Of a stretch of 64,000 nt of DNA, positions 1 through 6,947 are shown piece after piece (the first letter of the stretch is position 1; every line of letters begins with the position of its first letter). This DNA is from Virgibacillus_F flavescens (GTDB taxonomy: Bacteria; Bacillota; Bacilli; Bacillales; Amphibacillaceae): NCBI RefSeq assembly GCF_050574275.1, contig NZ_CP192260.1:868001-932000 (forward strand), given 5' to 3'. A program made the position numbers and the translations under genes. The notes under the pieces are model-generated. The model ran no database searches and had not been told where the DNA came from. It was given only the letters and a program-made list of their open reading frames with translations.

Positions 1-1
1 A

Positions 2-163
2 CCGATTGGTTCGCTTGCCACATTATTATGGCTGCATGTTCTATCCCTGAAAGGTTTTAAGATTTCATGGGGCTATTATTTCAAGGTCGGAATTATTCTA
101 ACCATACCAACCTTGTTCATCACACTGTCTGGACTTGCGTTATGGCTTTGGGTGATTTTATAA
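2..163 (+). CDS. arsB: ArsB arsenite efflux pump, C-terminal fragment
   Basis: This is the last 53 codons of an integral membrane protein whose start lies before the window. The frame reads through a hydrophobic C-terminus with PIGSLATLLWLHVL, then ISWGYYFKVG and a final transmembrane segment, ending at TAA 161-163. The PxGSLATLLW motif and the closing helix are typical of the ArsB arsenite/antimonite efflux permease. ArsB works alone or with the ArsA ATPase encoded downstream. It lies directly upstream of arsC, arsD and arsA on the same strand, which supports the call. Only the tail is visible, so topology and intactness cannot be judged. Confidence 0.8.
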   Translation, partial: PIGSLATLLWLHVLSLKGFKISWGYYFKVGIILTIPTLFITLSGLALWLWVIL

Positions 164-200
164 AAGTTAAATCAGAGTTAGTTTGTGCTGCTGCATCTCG

Positions 201-254
201 TGGCCGATATATCCACAATACTGGCTGATATACTGAAAAACTTGGCTGATAAAC
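201..254. repeat. Short 21-nt periodic array (GATA core), 3 units
   Basis: In the arsB-arsC gap the word TGGC(C/T)GATA starts at 201, 222 and 243, so both steps are exactly 21 nt. The bases between the words are not conserved. The period matches the longer arrays at 11593, 39182 and 45668. It has no coding sense and sits just before the arsC ribosome binding site. Confidence 0.6.
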
Positions 255-289
255 CAAACAGCTACAGGTAAAAAAAGGAGAATTTATTT

Positions 290-709
290 ATGACTAAAAA
301 AACAATTTACTTTCTATGTACGGGAAACTCATGCAGAAGCCAAATGGCAGAAGGGTTTGGTAAAGAATATCTTGGTGACGACTGGGAAGTGAAAAGCGCT
401 GGGATTGAAGCACATGGCTTGAATCCAAATGCCGTAAAAGCAATGAAAGAAGTAGATATAGACATTTCCGGTCAGCAATCGGACATCATCGATCCGGATA
501 TATTGAATAATGCTGCGATGGCTATTACGCTTTGCGGAGATGCTGCCGACAAATGTCCGATGACGCCACCTCACGTAAAACGTGAACACTGGGGATTTGA
601 CGATCCTGCAAAAGCAGAAGGAACCGACGAAGAGAAATGGAAGGTATTCCAGCAGGTACGTGATGAAATTGGCGAGCGTATTAAGCTGTTTGCTGAGACT
701 GGAAAATAA
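290..709 (+). CDS. arsC: ArsC arsenate reductase, thioredoxin-coupled
   Basis: It reduces arsenate to arsenite in the cytoplasm so that ArsB can export it. The 139-aa protein has the low-molecular-weight phosphatase fold. The P-loop CTGNSCRS carries Cys10, with Cys15 next to it, and the redox relay pair Cys82 and Cys89 lies in LCGDAADKC. This Cys10/82/89 set matches the staphylococcal plasmid ArsC, which is recycled by thioredoxin. Length is normal for the family. An AAGGAG ribosome site lies about 9 nt before the ATG. It is the second visible gene of arsB-arsC-arsD-arsA, 126 nt after arsB and 39 nt before arsD. Confidence 0.95.
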   Translation: MTKKTIYFLCTGNSCRSQMAEGFGKEYLGDDWEVKSAGIEAHGLNPNAVKAMKEVDIDISGQQSDIIDPDILNNAAMAITLCGDAADKCPMTPPHVKREHWGFDDPAKAEGTDEEKWKVFQQVRDEIGERIKLFAETGK

Positions 710-748
710 TAGCGTAACAAGTTATTAAATTTACTATGGAGGGTTAGC

Positions 749-1114
749 ATGACTAAACTTGAAATTTTTGACCCAGCAATGTGTTGTTCTACCGGAGTAT
801 GCGGGCCAACTGTAGATCCAGAACTTACACGGGTAGCCAGTGCTGTATTTTCTCTTCAAAAGAAGGGGTTTACTATAAATCGTTATAATCTCGCAAATGA
901 GCCTGGGGAGTTCGTCGACAATAAAATCGTGAATAAGTTTCTCGAAGAACAAGGTCCAGACAGGCTACCTGTCGTTTTATTAAATGGAGAGATTGTTCTG
1001 GAAGCCAATTATCCAACGACTACGCAGCTTGCCGAGTGGTTTGATGTCGCAGCAGAAGCGTTAAACGACCGTCCGGATAATCGGGTAACAATAGATATCG
1101 ATCAACTGAAATAG
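749..1114 (+). CDS. arsD: ArsD arsenite metallochaperone
   Basis: ArsD binds As(III)/Sb(III) and hands it to the ArsA ATPase; it also has weak repressor activity in some operons. The 121-aa protein begins MTKLEIFDPAMCCSTGVCGP, which places Cys12, Cys13 and Cys18 exactly where the functional triad of E. coli ArsD lies. The C-terminus ends in IDIDQLK and has none of the extra vicinal cysteine pairs found at the end of the E. coli protein. A GGAGG ribosome site precedes the ATG. The gene is followed 15 nt later by arsA, so the two are probably coupled. Confidence 0.93.
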   Translation: MTKLEIFDPAMCCSTGVCGPTVDPELTRVASAVFSLQKKGFTINRYNLANEPGEFVDNKIVNKFLEEQGPDRLPVVLLNGEIVLEANYPTTTQLAEWFDVAAEALNDRPDNRVTIDIDQLK

Positions 1115-1129
1115 CGGGGTGTCAACATT

Positions 1130-2902
1130 ATGTACCAAAAGTTTAATCCAAACCACATGGTTAAAACACCTTTCCTGTTTTTTACAGGTAAGGGCGGCGT
1201 AGGTAAGACCTCCACTGCGTGTGCGACGGCCATTCATTTAGCGGATTCAGGCAAGAAGGTTTTGCTTGTAAGCACGGATCCAGCGTCTAACTTACAGGAT
1301 GTATTAGAAGTGGAATTAACAAATACACCTAAGCCCGTTCCGCACATAAAAAACTTAGATGCATCTAACATTGACCCGGAGGAAGCAGCAAAATCGCACC
1401 GAGAAAAGGTTGTTGGACCTTATCGAAATAAACTTCCAGACTCAGCTATCGCTAAAATGGAGGAGCAGCTTTCTGGTGCGTGCACGGTCGAGATGGCCGC
1501 CTTTGACGAGTTTGCATCGATAATTTCTAAGCCGTTAATTCATAATTATGACCACGTTATATTTGATACTGCGCCAACTGGTCATACCTTGAGATTACTC
1601 CAGCTTCCAAGTGCCTGGGATGGTTTCCTTGCGGAGAGCACACACGGGGCATCGTGTTTAGGTCCGTTATCCGGACTTCACGAAAAGAAAAATCTGTATA
1701 AACAGACTGTCGATGCATTGGCAGATGGAACGAAGACTACCTTAATCCTGGTAACGAGACCCGAAGTAGCTTCTTTACAGGAAGCGAACCGTTCTGCTCA
1801 TGAATTAAAGGAAATCGGAATACGAAACCAGGCGCTGATTGTGAATGGGTTATTACAAACTCACGTATCTAACGACGAAGTTTCCACTGCCTTTTTCAAT
1901 CGACAACAGGCAGCAATCAAGAAGCTTCCTGATGATTTGAAGCAAATGGCTGTGTACTCTTTACCGTTCGTTTCCTATCAACTTACAGGACTTGCGAATC
2001 TGCGTTATTTTTTCAAATATGATTTCCTGCAGACTGAAATTGATCAGGCTTCAGATGAGGGAAATGGTACACTACCCAAATTGTCCACCATGGTTGATAA
2101 CTTTTCCAAAAGTAACACAAAAGTTATCTTCACAATGGGAAAAGGGGGAGTAGGAAAAACGACGGTAGCATCGGCTATCGCGGTTGGACTGGTCGAAAAA
2201 GGACACAAGGTTCATCTTACAACCACTGATCCAGCAGCACATTTGGAGTATATATTTTCTAATGGTATTGATAATGACTTATTAACGATTAGTTCCATCA
2301 ATCCCAAAAAAGAGGTAAAAGCCTATAAAGAAAGCGTACTGGCAAAAGCGAGTAAAGATCTTGATGCTGATGGACTTGCTTATCTTCAAGAGGATCTGGA
2401 CTCACCTTGTACGGAAGAAATTGCTGTTTTTCAGGCATTTGCTGAAAAGGTGGCTAAATCTGCTGACGAAATAGTTGTGATTGATACAGCACCTACTGGG
2501 CATACACTGCTTTTATTGGATTCTGCTGAAGAATACCATAAAGAGTTAACCCGTTCCGCGAGTGATGTATCAGACAGCGTACGGGATTTACTTCCACGAC
2601 TGCGAAATGCTGATGAAACGAGTGTCGTGATTGTTACATTAGCAGAAACTACACCGGTTCTGGAGGCTGAACGATTGCAGGCAGATTTAATACGTGCAAA
2701 CATAAAACCCGAATGGTGGGTTATTAATCAAAGCTTACTGGCGACTGAAACAAGAGATCCAATTTTAGCAGGCAGAGCGGTTTCTGAAAAAAAGTGGATG
2801 AAAAAGGTCAGGGATGAATTAGCTAGGAAAACGGCTATTATTCCGTGGATTGGTGAAGAAAAAATAGGCTATGAAAAATTGAAAGATTATAGTAACAGCT
2901 AG
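1130..2902 (+). CDS. arsA: ArsA arsenite-translocating ATPase
   Basis: This soluble ATPase docks on ArsB and powers As(III) export. The 590-aa protein is the usual internal duplication. The A1 half has P-loop GKGGVGKTS at residues 20-28 and the signature DTAPTGHT near 146; the A2 half has GKGGVGKTT near 337-345 and a second DTAPTGHT near 452. The three metalloid-binding cysteines are all visible: Cys118 (GACTVE), Cys176 (GASCLG) and Cys427 (SPCTEE). The start codon has only a weak GGGGTG ribosome site, which fits coupling to arsD 15 nt upstream. No frameshift or missing motif was seen. Confidence 0.96.
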   Translation: MYQKFNPNHMVKTPFLFFTGKGGVGKTSTACATAIHLADSGKKVLLVSTDPASNLQDVLEVELTNTPKPVPHIKNLDASNIDPEEAAKSHREKVVGPYRNKLPDSAIAKMEEQLSGACTVEMAAFDEFASIISKPLIHNYDHVIFDTAPTGHTLRLLQLPSAWDGFLAESTHGASCLGPLSGLHEKKNLYKQTVDALADGTKTTLILVTRPEVASLQEANRSAHELKEIGIRNQALIVNGLLQTHVSNDEVSTAFFNRQQAAIKKLPDDLKQMAVYSLPFVSYQLTGLANLRYFFKYDFLQTEIDQASDEGNGTLPKLSTMVDNFSKSNTKVIFTMGKGGVGKTTVASAIAVGLVEKGHKVHLTTTDPAAHLEYIFSNGIDNDLLTISSINPKKEVKAYKESVLAKASKDLDADGLAYLQEDLDSPCTEEIAVFQAFAEKVAKSADEIVVIDTAPTGHTLLLLDSAEEYHKELTRSASDVSDSVRDLLPRLRNADETSVVIVTLAETTPVLEAERLQADLIRANIKPEWWVINQSLLATETRDPILAGRAVSEKKWMKKVRDELARKTAIIPWIGEEKIGYEKLKDYSNS

Positions 2903-2911
2903 GAGAGGAGA

Positions 2912-3187
2912 ATGGTTATGAAAATAACGGACGAGGCTAAACAAACATTGCACAACCTTTTTGAGGAACGTGGCGGTGAAGGAATTCGTATTTATTCTGC
3001 AGGAGCAGGATGTTGTGGACCTCAAATAGGATTATCTCTTGATAATCCAGAGGAAACAGACGTAATTAAAGACGTAAATGGAGTTCGTGTTGCAATTGAT
3101 CAGGAGGTAGGAAGTTCTGTTGAGGAACTGATACTAGATAAAGATGGCGATAGGTTTGTACTGTCAGGTTTGGATGATTGCTGCTAA
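2912..3187 (+). CDS. IscA/HesB-like small protein with vicinal cysteines
   Basis: The 91-aa protein resembles the HesB/IscA fold (Fe-S biosynthesis domain), with KITDEAKQTL near the start and the core FVLSGLDD at the end. It lacks the ordinary IscA cysteine pattern. Instead it has Cys34-Cys35 in AGAGCCGPQ and finishes with Cys90-Cys91. Such pairs are good thiol ligands for As(III). It is the last gene of the ars operon, 9 nt after arsA, so a role in arsenic binding or protection of Fe-S enzymes is likely, but that is inference. Two ATGs (2912 and 2918) share an AGGAGAGGAG ribosome site; either could be the start. Confidence 0.75.
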   Translation: MVMKITDEAKQTLHNLFEERGGEGIRIYSAGAGCCGPQIGLSLDNPEETDVIKDVNGVRVAIDQEVGSSVEELILDKDGDRFVLSGLDDCC

Positions 3188-3220
3188 ATAGGCATGGACA
3201 AAAATATATTATTTATAGCG

Positions 3221-3262
3221 TAATCCGAACGATTCATTCGATATCGTTCGGATTATTTGCTA
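3221..3262 (+). terminator. Terminator after ars operon
   Basis: A 13-bp perfect stem (3221-3233 with 3243-3255, arms TAATCCGAACGAT / ATCGTTCGGATTA) is followed by a short T-rich run. It lies 33 nt after the IscA-like stop. Confidence 0.7.
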
Positions 3263-3314
3263 TGGCAATCGCTTTGTCAAAGTGCGCACGCTTCAGTTTA
3301 TGCTGTTCTTGGCC

Positions 3315-3535
3315 GCTGAAAAAGTTAGATGTGGTATGAAATCTCTGGATCTACGATCGCATCTTCGAATATACTTCGCTTTCCGCGGGCGAGTGTCGAG
3401 CCTCTTCGGACTGGCGTCCTTCAGGGTCTCGCCGATCTCTTTCTTCCCGCAGGAGTCTTCGTATATTCGAAGATGCTAAGTGAGGGTGAAAAGATAGAAT
3501 TTTATTATCCCCCCTTTTTCAGTAGCCTACAGAAG
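3315..3535 (+). repeat. Interspersed palindromic element, copy R1
   Basis: First of six related elements. It opens with GCTGAAAAAGTT and closes with CTTTTTCAGTAG, a terminal inverted repeat. Inner arms GCATCTTCGAATATAC (3359-3374) and GTATATTCGAAGATGC (3462-3477) are perfectly complementary. The middle holds GC-rich CTTTCCGCGGGC and CCGCAGGAGTC blocks. Open frames across it are incidental. It fills the gap between the two converging ars units. Confidence 0.85.
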
Positions 3536-3581
3536 TCTTCTTCTTTTGACTAAACCATCTCGATTTTGTCCCAGACTCTTT

Positions 3582-4838
3582 TTAGCTTGATATTCTATTT
3601 GAATCAGCAGATCTCCAAGCTTGTTTATTCTCCATAAAAGCTACAATTGCCCATTGGACCGCTAAATAGAACAACACTCCTGATCCTCCCCAGTAAAGGT
3701 AGGAATAACCAGACTCTAATTCGATTATCATGTAACTTATAAACGGGCCAATTGCTGCACCGAAATCCTGAGCTATTGAATAGAAGGTAAGATAAGATAC
3801 ACCGTTTGACGAACTTCTGGAAACATCGAGTGCTATAGAATCTGTCAATGTCGATATAGCGGTAGCCCCTAACAATACGAGTAAGGTAACGGTAACCCAG
3901 AAACTGATCGGCATATCAAAAGATACTAGCCAGTATACAAATGCAGCAAGGATTAGCGTACTAATTAAAAGTGGCAATCGCCCCTTTGCACCGTCTGATT
4001 TTATTCCAATCCATCTCCCCAAAAAGGGTTCACATACCCATCTTACTGATTGAAGAAATCCTGACAGTAATGCCGCACTAACAACGAAATCAAGAACAGA
4101 AAATTCTTTTCCATAATAATATTCAATTACTGAACTAAGAGTTGAAGTTAAAATTCCTTGAAATAACAGTGCAGTTAAAAAGCCAGTGATACAAATGATA
4201 ATAATTTTATTCCGACCATAAGAAGGGTTTACTAACGGTACGCGTAAATTCATAGTGGACTTACCCATTTTAGCGGCATAATCTTTTTTCATGGTTAAAA
4301 ATGTGACCGGAACCCCTGTTAAAGTAATAATTCCAAAACAGATGGCTACGTTTTGCAGACCAATAACAGGTACGAATAATCCGCCTAGCAGCAGACCAAA
4401 TAAACTTCCTAAACGATAGATTCCATTATAGGTTCCCATCGCTTTACCAAGATGTTTTTCATCCGCGTAATAAGCAACACTTGAAAGTCCGCCAATTCTA
4501 AAAAACGACCAGGCAATACCCCACAGCGCCCGTAACATAACCCAAGCAATAAATCCGCTAAATATACCATATCCTAATGTAGTTACTGCTCCAATCGTGA
4601 CAGCAATCAACAGACCGGTTTTTAATGATATTTTTTTGTATATCCAACCGACTACGGGATTTACAGGCAAACGGATAAACCGGTTAATGGAAAGCAGTAT
4701 TCCTACCTGCCATAACGAATCCAAGCCTACTTGTTTCCAGTATAAAGGCAATGCAATATATAACATGGAATCACCAAGCAGGCTTAGAGCAGTAACAACA
4801 GCTATTATTTTTATAACTTTTGAATTGTCTTGTGACAT
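3582..4838 (-). CDS. MFS transporter of the arsR unit
   Basis: The 418-aa protein has about twelve hydrophobic segments and the layout of a major facilitator: ALSLLGDSMLYIALPLYW in TM1, and the TM2-3 loop near VNPVVGWIYKKISLK, a loose form of the family loop motif. It is the last gene of arsR-flavoprotein-MFS, 63 nt after the flavoprotein gene. That context suggests export of an arsenical or another metalloid product, as described for some MFS exporters in ars operons, but the sequence does not reveal the substrate. A general drug or sugar exporter is the alternative. The ATG at 4838 has an AAGGGG site about 11 nt upstream. Confidence 0.7.
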   Translation of the reverse strand: MSQDNSKVIKIIAVVTALSLLGDSMLYIALPLYWKQVGLDSLWQVGILLSINRFIRLPVNPVVGWIYKKISLKTGLLIAVTIGAVTTLGYGIFSGFIAWVMLRALWGIAWSFFRIGGLSSVAYYADEKHLGKAMGTYNGIYRLGSLFGLLLGGLFVPVIGLQNVAICFGIITLTGVPVTFLTMKKDYAAKMGKSTMNLRVPLVNPSYGRNKIIIICITGFLTALLFQGILTSTLSSVIEYYYGKEFSVLDFVVSAALLSGFLQSVRWVCEPFLGRWIGIKSDGAKGRLPLLISTLILAAFVYWLVSFDMPISFWVTVTLLVLLGATAISTLTDSIALDVSRSSSNGVSYLTFYSIAQDFGAAIGPFISYMIIELESGYSYLYWGGSGVLFYLAVQWAIVAFMENKQAWRSADSNRISS

Positions 4839-4901
4839 TGTACAAGGAACCCCTTCAGTTGAATGAAGTTTCTATAATTACCGCAAATGAATCATGAAAT
4901 T

Positions 4902-6203
4902 TTAATCATTGCCGCTACTTCCACAGCACCCACTAGACCCACTCCCGATTATATCCAGTTGAATAGGTGTTGAATTAACACGACAGACCCCTGTTTCCGG
5001 CAGATTCAACTTAACTTTCTTGGCTTCCTCGTAGTCACCTGACAGGTAAGCAACAATCGAGCGTACCTGTTCGTAACCAGTCGTCATTAAAAATGTGGGA
5101 GCACGCCCGTAACTTTTAACTCCAGCTATATAAAAGTTTTTTTCCGGTTGGCGTAATTCTTTTTCACCATGGGGCCGAACAGTTCCACAACTATGAAGAT
5201 TAGGGTCAATTAGCGGGGCAAGCTCTTTTGTGCTTTCAACTATCGGATCAACCTCGTACCTTAATTCTTTCAATATAGAAAAATCAGGTCGTGCCCCCGT
5301 ATTCACGATGATTTCGTCTACGTCACTAATGGCAATACCCTCACTGCTTTGAATCTCAAAAGAGCCATTATCCTCCTTAATTTCTTCCACATAAAAATTG
5401 GAATGGACGTTTATGTGGCCATTATCAACAAGCTGATGCGTTTTGGTTCCAAGTTCCCCTCTAGCAGCTAATTTATCATCTTGTTCCCCTCCGAAAGCTT
5501 CTTGTGCCTGTTGCTTTCGAACAATCCAGGAAATAGTTGTATCGGGATATTTACCTTTAAGTGCACTCAAATCATTTAATGAATTTAAGGCTGAATGACC
5601 GCTCCCGATCACCGCAACATGTTTATTTTTAAAACGTGCTTCTTCTGTTGAAAAATCAGGAATTTGTGTGTGCAGGTTTTTACCCAATCCGTCAGCTCTC
5701 GATACACCATCAGCAAATGGAGGGTTGGGATTATACCATGTTCCAGTAACGTCGATGACTGCCTTAGCCTCGATTTTTTCAACGGTATCGTTTATGCGAA
5801 CATATAGTACGAATGGGAGTTCTTCGCGTGAAGCGGACTTCATTTTATCAATATTTTTCTTAGTAATAGCGATAACTTCCGCGTTGTAAATGAGGTTATC
5901 TTTGATTTCTGGAAGGTTTGCTAATGGCTCGAGGTACTCTGTTACAAGCTCTTTTCCTGTAGGCAGCGTTTCTGCATCTGGTTCATTCCAGTTAGTCTGT
6001 TTCAGTAATTTCTTAGCCGCCTGATCGACGTTAAATTCCCATGGTGAGAATAATTGCACGTGCCCCCATTCAAGAATGCTGCTTCCAGCATTAGCCCCTT
6101 TCTCCAGAACCAGAAAACGCTGGTTGTAAGCATTCAGGTGAGCAGCAGCGGCGAGCCCGACAGGACCAGCGCCAATAACGACAGTCGGTAAAGTGGATAA
6201 CAT
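4902..6203 (-). CDS. FAD/NAD(P)-dependent oxidoreductase of the ars locus
   Basis: The 433-aa flavoprotein has an N-terminal FAD site GAGPVG at residues 11-16 and a second dinucleotide fold GSGHSA near residue 200, the pattern of flavin-binding monooxygenase/thioredoxin reductase-like enzymes. Proteins of this kind (sometimes called ArsO-like) recur in ars operons, but the reaction is not established. The last residues form a flexible Gly/Ser-rich tail with a Cys-Cys pair (SSGCCGSSGND), unusual for the family and plausible as a metalloid or redox site. A strong GAGGAGAG ribosome site fixes the start. A copy of the ArsR operator lies 32-47 nt upstream. Confidence 0.78.
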   Translation of the reverse strand: MLSTLPTVVIGAGPVGLAAAAHLNAYNQRFLVLEKGANAGSSILEWGHVQLFSPWEFNVDQAAKKLLKQTNWNEPDAETLPTGKELVTEYLEPLANLPEIKDNLIYNAEVIAITKKNIDKMKSASREELPFVLYVRINDTVEKIEAKAVIDVTGTWYNPNPPFADGVSRADGLGKNLHTQIPDFSTEEARFKNKHVAVIGSGHSALNSLNDLSALKGKYPDTTISWIVRKQQAQEAFGGEQDDKLAARGELGTKTHQLVDNGHINVHSNFYVEEIKEDNGSFEIQSSEGIAISDVDEIIVNTGARPDFSILKELRYEVDPIVESTKELAPLIDPNLHSCGTVRPHGEKELRQPEKNFYIAGVKSYGRAPTFLMTTGYEQVRSIVAYLSGDYEEAKKVKLNLPETGVCRVNSTPIQLDIIGSGSSGCCGSSGND

Positions 6204-6234
6204 ACTAATCTCTCCTCTTTAAAAATTTTATTTA

Positions 6235-6250
6235 ATCAAAAAAAGTTGAT
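6235..6250. promoter_or_regulatory. ArsR-type operator inside the arsR unit
   Basis: ATCAA-N6-TTGAT dyad, lying between the arsR stop and the flavoprotein start. It suggests an extra promoter or control point for the downstream pair. Confidence 0.65.
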
Positions 6251-6272
6251 TTAATATCGAAAAATTCACCGT

Positions 6273-6596
6273 TTATTTCCCAGGTACAAATAAACAGCAA
6301 AGTTCTTCACTTAGTAAATGATTCAATTCTTCTTTATTTAGACTATAGTAACTCCAGGTGCCCCGTGTCTCTTTTGTAACGATGTCGGCAGTTAACAGTA
6401 TTTTTAAATGGTACGATAATTTAGATTGTGTCATGTTTAGTAACGGTTCTAAATCACAAACACACATTTCACCATTTTTAGTAAGCAAATTCATAATTTG
6501 AAGCCGCTTTTTATCTGCTATAGCTTTATACTTCATTTCATACTTTTCAAAGGTTTGATCCAGGTTCTCATCCTGCAGAATGTTAAACTCTTTCAT
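6273..6596 (-). CDS. arsR: ArsR-family arsenite-responsive repressor
   Basis: This is a winged-helix repressor that leaves DNA when As(III)/Sb(III) binds. I place the start at ATG 6596 (107 aa) because GAGGTG sits 6 nt upstream; the longer frame to 6659 would overlap an operator. The metal-binding helix contains Cys45-Val-Cys47 in EMCVCDL, followed by the recognition helix QSKLSYHLKIL. A second pair, Cys100-Cys101, lies near the C-terminus. It is first in its transcription unit and has matching ATCAA-N6-TTGAT dyads on both sides, so it is probably autoregulated. Confidence 0.92.
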   Translation of the reverse strand: MKEFNILQDENLDQTFEKYEMKYKAIADKKRLQIMNLLTKNGEMCVCDLEPLLNMTQSKLSYHLKILLTADIVTKETRGTWSYYSLNKEELNHLLSEELCCLFVPGK

Positions 6597-6611
6597 GTTG
6601 TTCACCTCTTC

Positions 6612-6627
6612 ATCAAATTTTATTGAT
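6612..6627. promoter_or_regulatory. ArsR-type operator in arsR leader
   Basis: ATCAA-N6-TTGAT dyad, 16 nt upstream of the chosen arsR start codon and just before its ribosome site. Confidence 0.72.
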
Positions 6628-6666
6628 TTAATCATATAACGGTATTCAAAAGCTGTCAATCATTAA

Positions 6667-6682
6667 ATCAAAAAAAATTGAT
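6667..6682. promoter_or_regulatory. ArsR-type operator upstream of arsR
   Basis: A third ATCAA-N6-TTGAT dyad with the same 6-nt spacer, 39 nt from the copy at 6612. Two copies in the arsR promoter region fit cooperative autorepression. Confidence 0.72.
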
Positions 6683-6719
6683 ATAAGGGCGAAATAGTAT
6701 TGTTGGCTATAATAAAAGT

Positions 6720-6751
6720 GAAACAGCCATGAAAAATTACATGGCTGTTTC
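6720..6751 (-). terminator. Terminator after the ktrB unit
   Basis: An 11-bp stem (GAAACAGCCAT / ATGGCTGTTTC) with a 10-nt loop, followed on the minus strand by CACTTTTATT. The stem overlaps the stop codon of the 65-aa gene by two bases. Confidence 0.75.
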
Positions 6752-6947
6752 AACTTTCATCATTACCTATTAACAACATGGATAAACATATAAAAAAGAT
6801 GTTAACTACAACGGTATAAATATTTGGGTGATTTTTTATGAAAATGATGTTGAAGTTACTAATAATTATTAAAAGAGAAATTCTTGAAAATAATGTTCCC
6901 AGAAATAGACCTACTATAACTCTGAACAAAGTTCTCCCAATATTCAT
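6750..6947 (-). CDS. Small two-helix membrane protein coupled to ktrB
   Basis: This is a 65-aa protein that I do not recognise. It has two hydrophobic stretches, roughly residues 8-32 and 42-60, separated by a short polar loop. Its ATG overlaps the ktrB stop codon by one base (TAATG), the classic signature of translational coupling. A terminator follows directly, so the two genes form a closed unit. A small accessory subunit or regulator of the potassium channel is a reasonable guess; no motif proves it. The overlap and terminator make a real gene likely. Confidence 0.6.
   Translation of the reverse strand: MNIGRTLFRVIVGLFLGTLFSRISLLIIISNFNIIFIKNHPNIYTVVVNIFFICLSMLLIGNDES

Noticed and set aside
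3282..3553. Open frames inside palindromic element R1 (also in R2, R3 and R4)
   Set aside because: They arise from GC-rich repeat sequence, have no ribosome sites and differ between copies.
6597..6659. N-terminal extension of ArsR (21 residues)
   Set aside because: It overlaps an ArsR operator and lacks a ribosome site, whereas ATG 6596 has GAGGTG at ideal spacing.
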